Numbered from the stretch's first letter, positions 33,088-45,356 are shown. The stretch: 64,000 nt of DNA from Prinsepia uniflora (GCA_032719365.1 CM064874.1:38550716-38614715); one strand, 5' to 3'. Notes: a model not told the origin generated them from the letters alone. Translations and numbers: made by a program.

Positions 33088-34720
33088 CATATGAAATCTT
33101 CTATTCGATGTAATGAAGATTTTGGGACTGGTCTTGCGTCAATTGAACATCGTTTCGATAGGTTTCGGGCTGTCGGAAGATTTAGGATCGGTTTAAAAAT
33201 AGTTAAAAGTTCGGAAAAATTACGGGGCTTTGGTTGGAGGTTAATTATGTAGTTAGTAACCTTCTATTAAAATTTGGACAGGTTTGGGAGTCCCGGTGAT
33301 GGTGATCGGCTCGGGAGAGCCTATGGCACGCAAATCGAGGCGGCTGCTCGGACGGTCTGTGAGTGGACCTTGTTTTCTAAATTGGTGCATGCATAAATAT
33401 TTATTATATGTTTTAAATACTTTTTTGTGATGTCATGAGTGCATTTGGATGTGTGGTTACGTATAGGCACGTATTTCGAGGTTTCGGCCTTATACGGTGC
33501 CTATACGGGTCTGTATGTCTTTATTGGTCTAAATGAAATGGTTTTGGATTTCCAAAAGGATAATGAATGTGATTTGATGATGTTGATTTGGATATTTTTG
33601 AATTATATGGTTTCACGTATTTCGAGGCGATTTACGTGCTTGCACGTAAATCGAGGTTTTCTGGCTTTACACTGATTTTCCATACTTATGGTTTTGGATA
33701 TGATTTCATGAAATGATTTTGGATTTGAAAAGGTAACTGTCGGACTTGAGGTCCATTTGATTTAACGAGGCATCGGGCCGGAGGCCCAGTTGGTTTACTA
33801 CTTGGACTTGAGGTCCAATTTCTATGTGGATTCGGGCCTAGCGCCCAGTTATGTGTTACAAATGGTTTTTACGGGTCATGACGGTTTATGGGAACCGGCA
33901 TGAACCCATGAAAGGATTTTATGGTTCATGACGGCTTATGGGGGCCGGGTATGAATCCTCGAAAAGTTTAAAGAATGACTTCAAAAGGTTTTTCATATGC
34001 CATCCTTTATATATGATTGTCTCCTAAGGGGAGGGTCGTTGGCCTGGGTGGACCCCGGAGTAGTCACGGAGCACTGACTGAGTGGAGTCGCCCCCCAGTT
34101 GGCTTCCTTACTCTCAGGATGGGCATGGTTCATTACCTCCAGCGAGGGTCATTGATCTACGGACATTGACTTGGGTGGACCCTGGAGAGACTTGGGTTTG
34201 AGACCCCGGTTAGCACACGTGTAGCTTTATTTTACCGTGACAGGTTCTGGATATGAAATATAATGGATAATAAACATGATTTCAATTGGTTTGGGAAATT
34301 GTGTTTTATGATGTTATGGTTTTCTGTAAATGGTTTTGGGCAGGAGCCCGTTTGACTTGGATTTACGGAACTTGGGGCTGTGACCCTAAATATGGATGTT
34401 TTAACATATGTGATTGGATAAATGGTTTTACTATGCATGCATGCTTTTTAGTGGAGGGTATAAATGTCTTCTTGTGAAACGTTTTTATAAACTCTTTATT
34501 TTTGTCCACTCACAGTCTTTCTGTTTTTAATACCCTTCAGGTTGACATCGGATGTGGACTGTAGCAGAGATCGAGATATCACATGCCTCCTCCGGATCCT
34601 GGCGTACTCTGATAGCCCGGGAGGGCAAAGGTCGGAAATATCCCTTGTCTGACACTTCGTGTCAGACGGGAGCAGGGTCATCCCGCGTTAATCCTGGGGG
34701 GATTGGGATGGGTCCTGTCA
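33088..34720 (+). repeat. 3' LTR of element II, 5'-truncated
   Basis: This matches 25046-25807 followed by 28921-29803 with few differences, without the solo LTR III insertion. The normal LTR start is missing. It ends GGGATGGGTCCTGTCA at 34720. Confidence 0.85.
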
Positions 34721-34740
34721 AATTGGGATGGGTCGTGTCA

Positions 34741-35278
34741 CCGTACCTCCAAGGCTCCATTGCTTTCCTGAGTCTCTCTTTTAGCCTCTCAATCTCACTC
34801 ACTCCCTCACAACCGTAGCAAAGGATGAGAAGATGATAGAATGGTAAAGGGTGGGGTTTTCAGGTGTGTATGTGTGTTTGAAAAATGAGTGAGTGAGATG
34901 TAATATGATGTAAAGGTAAGGGTCAGAAAGTAGGTGACACTTGTCACTCATCCTATGGTCCCCAAATAGATATTTTGGGTCCCACTATTTAAACAACCAA
35001 AGTCAACTTTCATCGTAAAACGTGTATTATAAAATCGCCTAAATTAATCCCTGACTCGTAAAATAATTGTACGATGTCCAAAATCGACATGTCGCTTGTC
35101 TACGTAATCGAAACTCCTTGATCTACACAATAAGTCTCTGTAAAAGTGCAAATAACCTCCCGGGTTAAAAGTACACATTTTTTCCACTCGGGTGAAAAAT
35201 CGTCATTTCACCTCAACTAATTTCGAAAATCCTCGATTAATTCTCAATAATCACGAAATTTCGGGTCCGGTCGTTACA
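34741..35278 (-). repeat. 3' LTR of element IV (start portion)
   Basis: It aligns with 43671-44197 ('CCTCCAAGGCTCCA', 'GGATGAGAAGATGATAGAATGG', 'CACTTGTCACTCATCCTATGG' and on) and ends GGTCCGGTCGTTACA at 35278. Confidence 0.85.
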
Positions 35279-37090
35279 ATCTACCCTCCTTAAACAATTT
35301 CTCATGTGAATTCACTATAGAAATTTTGTCTTCGAGACTCATATTGACCCCTGACCAAATCGTAAAAATCCAATACCACCTCCGATCCAAGGCTCCCATG
35401 TGCAAGTGCACATCCAAAATCTGCCCACAATATACATAAGAAACAAACGCCACCTGATGTCAACTGTAATCTAACGGCCAATGTCGAATCCCAGCTCATC
35501 CTGAGTGACAGCACTCGACAAGTGAGTGATCAAACTACAATTGGAACTCAAACTCAACTCCTGAACCTTTCTCGAGGTTTCAATACACGTTGACTCCACC
35601 TGCAGCCCACAAAGGTGCGATTCAGAACCCAGTCTATCATCTCTGCTCCCATTGAGTGGGCACTAAGTCCATTTCCACTAGAAAATCTCAACGGTCAACA
35701 ACACCCACGACGAACAGTTGTGACCAGCTAGTAACCCATCGGCTTCACTATCTTCATCCGAGTTACTTACCAAAACTCGACTCACACCAGAGTCCTCTCT
35801 TGGTATCTCGACTCGCTTTGACACCAAATTTGTGTTCCTAACTCTACTCGAGTCCCAATCTGGTATCTCACTCATCCATAATATGTCCTTACCACATCGA
35901 ATACTTGCTCTAGATGAGAAAACAACAAAACAATATATCTAGGGTTCCTCTTGCTAGCTAACCATGGCCCCGAGCTCCAAGCTCGTACAATAACTGAACC
36001 CTCCAAAGTCCTTCTCCTCTAGAGCACAGTATTCGTCACCTGGTCCAAGTATTCCAATGTAAGTTAACGTCGGATCCAATCCAATTACCATACTGTGCCC
36101 ATCTCGGATCCAATCTAACTATCGTACCTCACCAATCTCGGATCCAATCTGACTCTCGTACGGCTATCATGCCATTATGGCCCCATACTTGGTTCAGTCT
36201 GTTTGATCTCAGATCTGAACAGATCACTTACTAATACTCAAATCCTCTTCGAATTCTCCTAGTCACCTGACTAACTCTTCAGATGTATCCAACACGAATT
36301 TCCCAAGAATTGCATAGATAAACGGACTTGTTCACTAACCAATCCAAGCTTCTGGTTAACCCTTAAGGTTAATTGACCTACGTCCACCAAGACGTACAAT
36401 TCCTAAGAGAATAGTCCTGTCAGTTACCTACCTCGACCCCCATCCTGATGATGCGAGGGGTCGGATCCTGAAGTTGTGTTGTAAAGCTCTAATCTAGCAA
36501 TATAAGTCTCACAGAAACACTGCCTAATAACGCTTCACGATCATCTACCTCCAGCATAATCCCCTCCATCCGGAGCTCCAATATCAAAGGTAGATGAAGG
36601 GTGTGGCTAACAAATAATGAGCTTGTAACTCACCTACTCAAGGCATCCACTAGTATATTCACTTTTCTGAATGATACTCAAATGTACAGTCATAGTCTTT
36701 AACCAACTCTAGCCAACTCCTCTGCCTTGATTTCAACTCCCTTGGAGTAAACCGATACATAAGGCATGTTAATCTACAAAGATCATGCACATCTCCCAGG
36801 AGATAGTGAGTCCAACTCTTCTGTACATGCGACACCACAGCAAGTTCCCAGTCATGAGATTGTAATACATCTCAAGATATCTCAACTGCCTAAATGTATA
36901 AGCAAAATCCTTCATGTGCAACATAAGTACACAAACCAAACCTGTGTAAAGATGTATCACTGTAATTTCCAATACTGCCACTAATGTGAAGGAGAGTCAA
37001 ACCAGAGCAGTAGTTAATCGTTTCTTTAATTCCTAAAAATTATGCTTACACAAATAATCATCTCAAACCATATTGACTCCCTTCCGAGTC
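35279..37090 (-). mobile_element. Element IV interior, 3' half (former RNase H and integrase region)
   Basis: A PPT read on the minus strand (complement of CTACCCTCCTT) borders the LTR at 35279. Then about 1.8 kb of stop-rich sequence follows. By position RNase H and integrase should lie here, but I cannot read a convincing domain in any frame. Confidence 0.5.
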
Positions 37091-37094
37091 GATC

Positions 37095-38340
37095 GCGTCA
37101 ACAGGCGGCGATCTTGGAGAAATCCTCCACTAAATGTCTATAATACCCAATCAATCTAAGAAATTTCCAAATCTCGGTCATCATGGTTGGTTGACGCCAA
37201 CTTAAATCTGCCTTGGTCTTCAAAGAGTCCACACTAATCCCTTAGCAGAAATACCATGAACCGGAACCCAACACTGGTCCACCAAAACTGGTATTGACTT
37301 AACTTGGTATATTGCTGCTTTCCCAAATGAGCTGAGGGTTTCATTCACTTAGTCCATGATAATGTACATCATGAGGAAAATAGATAATGATGGCATCCAA
37401 GTTCATCCAATGTAGGTGTTACTACCCAAAACCAAGCTACACCCATCAACGTCATGTAAGACGAAGTACCCTTTATTTTTCAACTCATTCCAATTTGGCC
37501 CTCAACCAGCTCAACTTATGTAAGTTTATATATCCATGAAATTCAGAGGTGATGAGCAAATGAAGAAAGTTAACTAAGCGTTCCACAGTAAGGAATACTC
37601 GTTCCGCACTAGCACATTGTCCAGCTACCAATAGTCCATTCCAAGTCTCAAAGTACCATCCATATTTTAGAAAAATAAAACTAAGGCCCCCCAAGGTAAC
37701 ATACTAAATCGAAAGAACCCCAAATCCACTAAAATCATGCATCTGAACCCTTAATTTTTCTAGTACCATCCGACAGAGTGGTTGCAAAATGGTTTGAGTA
37801 TCCGGAACCTCATCTGGAGGTGGCAACCCAGAAAATCCTCTGACAACTTATCCAAAAACTCTTGCACAACCAATATCTCCCCAAGCTCACTGAGATATCT
37901 AGTAACATCGCAACAGTGTCCAATATCCTTAACAGCCATTTTGTAGTAACTTTCTGGCTTCCAAGTCGTAACTCCCGAAGGAAGTATCCTCTACTCCCCA
38001 CAAAAGAAAAATTGTGGCAAGTCAGGACTACGAAAGATAATGGTTCCTCAAAACTTCAACAGAGGTATGATGGTAGTCCGCCAATCCATCCCTAGAGTCA
38101 CGTCCAAATCACAAATATCTAGGGAATCCAATCAATCTTACTGTCAAAATCTTTCTATCCAAAACGAATAGTCTTGAATCACCGAACTAGCACTTAGCAT
38201 AGTACTGGTTGGAGTACTGTTACTCATGTCCTAACCCAGTGGGATCAACTCCTGATCAACAAATGGTGTAACTCATTTGGAAATATAAGAGTGGGGGTCC
38301 GTAATCCACCAACACTCATGCATCCCGTCCAAAGATAGAT
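37095..38340 (-). pseudogene. pol remnant of element IV: protease and reverse transcriptase
   Basis: Read on the minus strand, about 38333-38298 gives FGRDA, a stop and VLVDYG, in the place of the family's 'FGHDA.VLVDSG' protease strand; the D-Y-G replaces the usual D-S/T-G. About 37900-37830 gives VQEFLDKLSEDFLG, the linker before RT. About 37720-37640 gives FRFSMLPWGAL, the RT start ('P-W-G-A'). Near 37245-37105 the frame reads EIWKFLRLIGYYRHLVEDFS, the RT-RNase H connection typical of chromovirus-like Ty3/gypsy. Between these, stops and frameshifts are frequent and no catalytic Y-x-D-D is readable. The element cannot be active. Confidence 0.65.
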
Positions 38341-38712
38341 ATGGTACTCATCATCACTCTAGGTGTAGTACGTGTCTCCAAAAGACCCACCAGACTGGGA
38401 GAAAGACTGAAATCTCAACAGACTCTCTCGAGACTTGCTCCATCCCGCTCATCGACCACTACAACTCGAACGTCTACCGTTCAAAGAATTGGAGCTATAA
38501 GCGTCCCTAGGTAACCAAATCCTCTTGATGCCCCTTTTCGTCGTCCAAAACCACTCGGTTGCTACTAGGATTCCAATAAGCTCATCTCCACTTGAGATGC
38601 CATATCCGACAGAGTCTGGAGTGTGGTGAATCCTCAAACTAGCATCATCGCTAGAGTCTCATTTTGAAGACCCAACATAAACTGACGAATACTTATCACC
38701 TCATTCATTACC

Positions 38713-38949
38713 TTACCTTGTGCGAACTAGACCAAATCTAAAATCTATGCTTAAACCGAGAAACCGGAAAGTCTTCCTGCTCTCGATGCAGGAACACCGC
38801 CTCTCAGTATCCTGATAAGACTTGGGGTAAAAATGATGTAAGAAATGTTCCTCAAACGTTGCCCAAGTCTCGGCTGTCACATCCAATCTTATAGATAACA
38901 ATGTTTGCCACCAACACTGTGCATACCAATCCAAGAAGAACACAGCCAA
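38713..38949 (-). pseudogene. gag (capsid) remnant of element IV
   Basis: A 78-codon open stretch reads FLDWYAQCWWQTLL, then ETWATFEEHFLHHFYPKSYQ. This is the retrotransposon gag domain (PF03732 type) with its A..WW and W..F...F..F.P signatures. The end of the frame drifts off the family pattern, so there is a frameshift. Order gag (38.9 kb), protease (38.3), RT (37.7-37.1) on the minus strand agrees with a 5' LTR at 42-44 kb. The matching gag sequence in element I (W-A-I-F-E-E) shows both belong to one lineage. Confidence 0.75.
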
Positions 38950-39350
38950 TCAGAACCATAAGTTCAGGAGGGAAAACCATTACCCATAGAAATTGCTCAA
39001 AGCATGAGATCCACTGGTTGATCCCTCGGAATTCGATCCATCAGTAAACATCCCTGATTAACTTGTTCAACTGTTCTCGAACAAGAGTCATTAACAACAT
39101 TTGTTGCTCCCAGCAGCACATCCATCATGACCGACCATCGGTCACGACACTCTGAATAGTCACCATCTTTGGAGCCAATCAACCAGTAACTCCACGGCTC
39201 CAAGTTCGAGGGCCACACGAAAACTGGCCCTTCTGGGGTCCACCCGCTGAAACACTACATCCAATGCCTAACCAAACCAATCCAAGGTCATTTCCCATAC
39301 AACTTTCTTACCCATACTCTCGTTACCAGGCTGATGATGGGGGTAGTCAT

Positions 39351-41974
39351 TGACAGGACCCGTCCCAACTGGACTTTGATAACCGTGCCTGGTCCTGCTT
39401 CCGTCTGAAAAAGTCAACTGAAGTCCCGAAACTACCCTTCAGCACCTGTCAGACCAGGGATAACTACACTGATTTCTGCTCATGCCTCCGCCTCTCGATC
39501 AGCCCCGAACGTCGTGCCACGGCCTAGAGGGTCATCAAAAACAAAGGTGTGAGTGGACAAAAATAATATCATTTAAAACGCATTTCAAAATACATCGTTT
39601 ACCCTCCAGTTTATCAAACCATGTATGCATAGGGTAAAACATATGAATGACAATCACCGGCTTTCGAGCCAAATCACATGAAACATATCAAATCCCAGCT
39701 CTCAAGCCAACACATATGAAAACATAATCACCTAGCCACACAGACAAGAAACATGTACTCAATACCAGTACGTAATCACAATCAACATCAAACAGCACTA
39801 CCCACAAGTGCACAATCAATCAATCAATCAATCAATCTGCACTATTCACAAGTGCACAATCGATCACACAGTCACATCCGTACTACGCGTAGGCCAATAT
39901 CCAACCACATTCTCTAAATCAGACACCTCTGGGCTCAACCCTCGGGCTCAATCACATCTGGGCGAACACATCCCCAGGCTCAGACACATCCGAGTGGTAC
40001 ATACAGGCTCTGTCGCATCCGAGAAGCTGGCTTACCATAACAACTCACAATCATACCATCATATCCCCCAAGCTCCGGTCGACTAGGTGATCCCCTAGCT
40101 CCAACCATCTGGGTATTCACAATCACAATGAAAACCATTCCGGGATTACATCCCAAAACATTTCAATCAAGTCCTTGACTTCAAATCAAGTCAAAATCAT
40201 TCCCGACCGGGTCTCAAGCCCAAATACCATTTACACGTAAATCCGTAAATCTCATTTGAAACCATTAAAATAATTCAGAAATCATCCTTGACTCACCAAT
40301 TAAGTCAAAATATCCATTTTGAAACCATTTTGACTCCAGGCCTAGCCCAAAACATCATTTGCACCTTTTCTCGAAAAGCGTGTCTGAAAGACCGATTAAA
40401 ATAATCATTAAATCACACATAATCATGCCACCTCATCAGGACATCATTTTAATTCAATTCATGCAACCAATCATGTAAAAAATTTAACTATGCATGCACA
40501 ATGGTTTATAAAACAAACGTCCACTCACACGCCGTCCAAACCGTTCACTTTTCGAGCTGCACGTGTTTCCGTAATTTCCAGAAATCCTGAATCCTATCAA
40601 ACAACATCATTATGGGTCACTAATGAATCCAATAATAGATCCCACAATTTTCTGGGAATTAAATATTAATTTAAAACATAACATACTCCTTCGGACCCTC
40701 GAAACACTATCGAGACAGTGTCCGACCGACTCGAAACCAACGCCAAAATATTCGTTACATCGATTACATAAAAACGTATGTTGAACACTTCCCCAGAAGA
40801 TTAACCACACGCCCTCACGCGCCGATTATATTGGCTGTGCGTGGACTCACACGCCGATGAACAGTACCACTACTGTTCATCGTACTGTTCATCGTCCCAA
40901 CCCGAAAGCCTGGTAAACGGGTCTACAACCCGCGGTGCAACCCGATCCGTTCTTAGCCAATTCGACCCCAATTTCATCATTTGTTTCACTAGTTTTCATC
41001 TATTCAATCATAATTAAGGATCTGTATGCTCAATTGCATGAAATGGGTCCTCAATTTACTCGACTCAAAGTGAATACCCGATGGGTTCTAAATCGGGTTC
41101 CACCAAATTTCAAACCCTTTACTTAAATTAATCGCACAGCAAGCATCATATATTCATTCTAAACATGAATTCGAAATCAATTTCAAGATTTCTTACCTCC
41201 AATCACTTGAACGCAACCTCCACAATTCGAGGATGTCGCTCTGTTCTTAGTGTTTATTCATCAATTTCCTTTGAATTCAAGGATGGTTCAACTCGTCTCA
41301 ATCCCAGGAAGCTCAATTCACAATCAATTTCACTCAAAATCGTCTAACCATTCGAATTCAACCTTAACGTTCATGGGTAGTTTTTCAGGTTTCTTGATTT
41401 GGTTTCAGCTAGGTTTGTTCTCGATTTCCCTCTCGTTTTTCACTCATCAATTCACTTATGTTCTCACTTAAATTTACACTGGTTTCTTCATGGGTTTTGA
41501 TTGTTTGTAAGATCAATCAGGATGAGATCATGGTCTCTGTTCTTATCCTTTTTGTACAAACAACCTTTTAATTCAAACATTAACCTTCAATCTACATCAT
41601 CAACTTGCCACCAATCTCTCACTTATGGTGACAAGTGTCACCAAATGACCGATCCTCATCTAAATTAGCTGAATCAGCCATTGTAACTGTCCTAATCACT
41701 TTGCTGTGGCAAATTACCATTTTGCCCTTGCCATAATAAATTACCAAAATGCCCCTCACAATTCTAAACCCATAACTTTCTCGTCTGAACTCCGATTGAC
41801 GCATGCCGCCTGTCTATGGATTCAGTGTCCCGAGACCTATCCAACGGTCCTTCCGAAAAGTCCAAACAAGGTCCCAATCAAAAAGTCAACTTTCGGCCCT
41901 TATAACCAGGGGCAAATCGTCATTTTCCTTAAATTTTCCAAATTTGTCCTTTCTCAAATTTCTGGGGCGTTACA
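39351..41974 (-). mobile_element. Solo LTR V inside element IV
   Basis: Plus-strand TGACAGGACCCGTCCC at 39351 and TCTGGGGCGTTACA ending at 41974 are the family LTR termini, reversed; length is 2624 bp. Flanks GTCAT (39346-39350) and GTCGT (41975-41979) form a TSD with one mismatch. No interior follows. An (AATC)n microsatellite lies at about 39814-39837. The LTR contains the landmark sequences of the family (GTCCACTCACA near 40530, CAGTGTCCGACCGACTCGAA near 40716). No gene. Confidence 0.85.
39814..39837. repeat. (AATC)n microsatellite
   Basis: Six consecutive AATC units within solo LTR V. Confidence 0.95.
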
Positions 41975-42051
41975 GTCGTCGTGAAGGCATCACGTCCAAA
42001 ATAAAACAATCATGCACACCTAGTGTGTGATCCCACAGAGAACAACCCCGT

Positions 42052-42063
42052 GCTCTGATACCA
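42052..42063 (-). promoter_or_regulatory. Primer-binding site of element IV (tRNA-iMet)
   Basis: The minus strand reads TGGTATCAGAGC, three bases inside the 5' LTR (42067-44197). Confidence 0.85.
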
Positions 42064-42066
42064 AAT

Positions 42067-44197
42067 TGACAGGAATTTTCCTGTAATCCCCCTTATTTAA
42101 CGTTAGAGGATTTGCTCCCGCCTGACACGACCTTGTACAATGACCAAATTACCCTTGAAGATTAAATAAATGCACTTACCCCATGTCAAACAAACGATAC
42201 TACCACAACCTAAGCAGGATAGTCAGAGTACACAAAACTACGTGATGCCTCAGCCTTCATACAGCCTGTGTCCGCGATCAACTAGAAGGGGGCCAAAAAC
42301 AACTGAAAAGTGTGAGTTAACAAAAAATAAAGCTTGGAAAACTATTTTTCGAAATATACCATTAACCCTCCGTTTTATAAAACATGTATGCATAATCAAA
42401 TAAACCATTATTTGAAATCAAACGTAATATACATACAAACCATAGGTCAACCCCAACTCACATAAATAAATAAAGGCCCCATGGCCCACATTTTACTAAA
42501 ATCACTAGCACTTAGCCATTTTGAAAACCTTTGCACATATCACATTTATTAAAAGCCAAACCTGATCTCGCTGGTTCAACCAGCCTACTAGTCCAGCTAG
42601 CCACATGCCTCGTCTCACAGGTCCAACCAACAGCTAGCCCAACTCGCATCCCAACTATATTACCAGTAGTCGAGTACGAGTTCTACAGGATCCAACCTCG
42701 TCGGCACATGAGGAGTCCAACCCCGACTACGTCCAAGCCCATCTCTGGGTATGCACGAAGTCCAACTCCGGATATAGAGATCCAATCGTCTGAGGTTGAC
42801 CAATCCAGAAAACGGTATCGAAACCGAAATATATTTTATCACATGGGCACCAACCCAAAACATTTATCATACGAGCACCATCCCAAAATAGTTAACGCAC
42901 AGGTACCAGCCCAAAACAGTTAACAAACGGGCAACGACCCAAAACATTTAACTCTAGGGCACCAGCCCAAATCCCGAGTTTCCAAAAACCAAGATAAAGT
43001 CAATAATCTAGAAATCACAGCCATAATATATTTCACCAATCATTATCCAATAATCATAACCACATTCATAATCTAGCCAAACCATGTCATAAAACCAGTA
43101 AAAACATATATTTAAGCATGCATCAGAGTTACGAAATAAAATTTCCCCTCATAGTACCGATGCTCGCTCAAAACACGACCTGTAAGCCGATCCGAAGAAT
43201 CCGGGACATCCCGCCTGTCAAAGTCATACTTGAGGGTCACTAACAATCCATATAAGTGCATACAAGGAACCACCAAAAACCCCGCAACTGAAACGCGTCC
43301 CGAACTCATTTCCTGAGGAGTAAAACCTCCAAATTTCCAACCAATCAATCTCCAATCGCCATGAATTACTTACTTGTTTTATTTTTTCGTAGGTAAATTA
43401 ATAATAATATGTGTATTTCTTATTTTTATATTCTATTTGGGAGAGGTATATTGCGTATAATATACCTTTATTATACAATTAAACTTCGCGAGTTACCTTT
43501 GAGCTTCCACCCAAGACTGTTCCAACATCCATTCCTATCCATTTCTGGTTCTACAAGCTCATACGAACTTAGGAAACATGATGAAGGCTTCAGTTATAGT
43601 TCTAAGCGTTCAAAATCCAAAACCCAAATTCAATGTTCTTGGGTTTACCTGAATTCCATATTCTGGGTTCCAAGCCCGTGCCTCCAAGGCTCCACTGCTT
43701 TCCTCAGTCTCTCTTTCAGCCTCTCAATCTCAATCACTCCCTCACAACCGCAGCAAAGGATGAGAAGATGATAGAATGGTGAGGGATGGGGTTTCAAGTG
43801 TGTATGTGTGTTTGAAAAATGAGAAAGTGAGATGTAATATGATGTAAAGGTAAAGGTCATAGAGTGGGTGCACTTGTCACTCATCCTATGGTCCCCAAAA
43901 TAAGTATTTTGGGCCCTACTATTCAAACAACCAAATTCAACTTTCATCGTAAAACATGCACCATAAAATCGCCTAAATCAATCCATGACCCGTAAAATAA
44001 CCGTACGATGTCCAAAATTGGCGTGTCTCCTATCTACGTAATCGCTTAAATTAGTCCTCGGTAAAAGTGCAAATGACATCCCGGGTCAAGTCAACATTTT
44101 TCTCACTCTAGGGAAAAATTGTCATTTCACCTCAACAAATCTCGAAAATCCTCGATTAATTCCCGATAATCACGAAATTTTGGGTCGGGTCGTTAGA
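42067..44197 (-). repeat. 5' LTR of element IV
   Basis: It begins (plus strand) TGACAGGAATTTTCC and ends GGTCGGGTCGTTAGA, the usual CA terminus changed to GA. It carries repeated 'GGGCACCAACCCAAAACA'-type units (about 42845-42970, a 28-34 bp tandem array) and an AT-rich segment at 43371-43487 shared with host DNA at 61794-61907. Confidence 0.85.
43371..43487. repeat. AT-rich segment shared with 61794-61907
   Basis: About 115 bp, including TATTCTATTTGGGAGAGGTA and TTGCGTATAATATA, is nearly identical to host DNA 18 kb away. The surrounding LTR shows no similarity to that place. It is either a small dispersed element (MITE-like) present in both or a captured piece; clear terminal inverted repeats are not visible. 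Confidence 0.8.
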
Positions 44198-44482
44198 TAA
44201 AATAGTGAAATGACAAAAATGTCCTTATAATTTTGGCCAAATCTGTGCTCACTAGATTAAATAATTGCAAAGTGTACTCTTAACAGAAAATTGGATGAAA
44301 AATCTAACGGAGGTACTGATTTGTTAATGGTTATATAATTTGGGTACTTAAAATCCATTTTTTATAATTGAGGTACCTTTTGAAATCGACCCTATAGTTT
44401 GGATACTTTTATGTAGTTTATTCTTACATTCATGTGTAATGAAATACTATTACAACATGTGTAATAATAATAATAATAATAA
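44198..44482. other. Host intergenic DNA ending in an (AAT)n microsatellite
   Basis: AT-rich sequence unlike the LTR families. No gene is seen. It ends in a run of TAA units (44462-44482) directly at the left end of the Tat element; the run continues on the other side at 61338. Confidence 0.6.
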
Positions 44483-44969
44483 TGTTGAAGCATTAAATGT
44501 TCCAACTGTCGATTACTCGTCGTCCAATCACCAAGTGACGCGTGTCCTCCCTCGTAACCTGTCAACTTAAGTGAATCGTGGGTTTTCCGTTAGTACGGGC
44601 ACCAATGTGGTGCCTGCCAAGGTTCTCTGACGATCAAGTTAGTAACTTTGTTCGTAAGAGGAAACGGTAAATGGTAAGTTCGGTAGAGTAATAGTAAATA
44701 GTAGATATTAGTTACCTTTATTGAAAAATGTGTACCCCTTATGTATGGGCAGGTAGGATGTTCAATTCCCATAGTTTCGATATGGGATAAATACTCCTCG
44801 ATTTGCGTGCTAACACATGTTACGCATATCGAGGATGGATAGATTTCCACGTGGCATCCCGCATTAGGCCCGGTGTTGGGGCTGTGTAATTACGGTGGTT
44901 TTGGGCCTTGGACGGAGTCTGTGCTTTCAGTATACGGCCCAGTGGGTCTGGTCAGATATGGTGTCAACA
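44483..44969 (-). repeat. 3' LTR of the Tat element
   Basis: TG...CA repeat, partner of 60850-61337, with about 35 differences by hand count. The differences are mostly transitions. Confidence 0.95.
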
Positions 44970-44985
44970 GAAGTCCCCCAAGTCC
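44970..44985 (-). promoter_or_regulatory. Polypurine tract of the Tat element
   Basis: The minus strand reads ACTTGGGGGACTTC immediately before the 3' LTR, a usual PPT position and composition. Confidence 0.7.
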
Positions 44986-45356
44986 TTGACTGAGATGGAA
45001 TTTCTCGATCGGGGGCTTGTCTCATTCTCCCAGAGCCGGGTGGGAAGTATACCGGTTGGTGGTGGTACCATGGTCAATGATGAGGGCCAGCCCTTAGTTG
45101 GCTTGGTAAGAGTGGTGTATCTCTCTCCGCGTGGAGTTATTCTGGGTCGGTGGCGAGGTACACCGCCTGCGGAAAGTTGCGGGCACCGAGCGGTGTACGG
45201 GGCTCGATGAGGAACACGAGGAGGTTGGTGGTGGAGTGAGGAAGGACGGTTAGGCTCCCTCGACTAGATGGTTGACACGTGTTGGTAAGATCGATTGGTC
45301 GTGACATTTGTCGGCCACTGGGAGGGGTGATGCCTCATAGTTTGTGCACCAATCTC

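Larger units (their letters stand above)
23891..34720 (+). mobile_element. Element II: gypsy-family LTR retrotransposon
   Basis: The 5' LTR is 23891-25807 plus 28921-29803 (about 2.8 kb without the inserted solo LTR III). The interior is 29804-33087, and the truncated 3' LTR is about 33088-34720. The TSD is GATTG (23886-23890) against AATTG (34721-34725), one mismatch, and the flanking sequence joins into a normal LTR I end. The two LTRs are very similar over their shared part (for example 25406-25800 against 33439-33840), so insertion was fairly recent. The 3' LTR lacks its first about 1.15 kb: the interior with its purine tract near 33049-33060 runs into LTR sequence equivalent to 25046. 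The 5' LTR ends in TTA instead of TCA (29801-29803) and no clear PBS follows. Confidence 0.85.
19559..34740 (+). mobile_element. 3' LTR of element I, interrupted twice
   Basis: The LTR starts TGTAACGACCCGTCCCGAAT at 19559. Its own sequence is 19559-20184, 21460-23890 and 34726-34740. The gaps are a solo LTR (20185-21459) and the whole of element II (23891-34720). The last 15 bases after element II (GGATGGGTCGTGTCA) complete the family LTR end, which shows that element II landed 20 bases from the end of this LTR (counting one copy of the target). Right of 34740 the sequence is the inside of element IV's 3' LTR. Confidence 0.82.
34741..44197 (-). mobile_element. Element IV: decayed gypsy element, minus orientation
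   Basis: Read on the minus strand: 5' LTR 44197-42067 (about 2.1 kb, start TAACGACCCGACCCAAAATT with its first base pair changed), PBS at 42052-42063, interior 42066-35279 interrupted by solo LTR V, PPT at the 35279 side, and the first 538 bp of the 3' LTR (35278-34741). The rest of the 3' LTR was separated by the insertion of element I, whose last base is 34740. The matching point in the 5' LTR is at about 43671. The interior carries readable gag, protease and RT pieces, so this is a relic of a coding Ty3/gypsy element. To its right the sequence (44198 onward) is no longer LTR. Confidence 0.8.

Noticed and set aside
42531..42923. 130-codon plus-strand frame in element IV's 5' LTR
   Set aside because: It is the reverse of LTR repeat units; there is no domain, and it lies antisense in a non-coding LTR.
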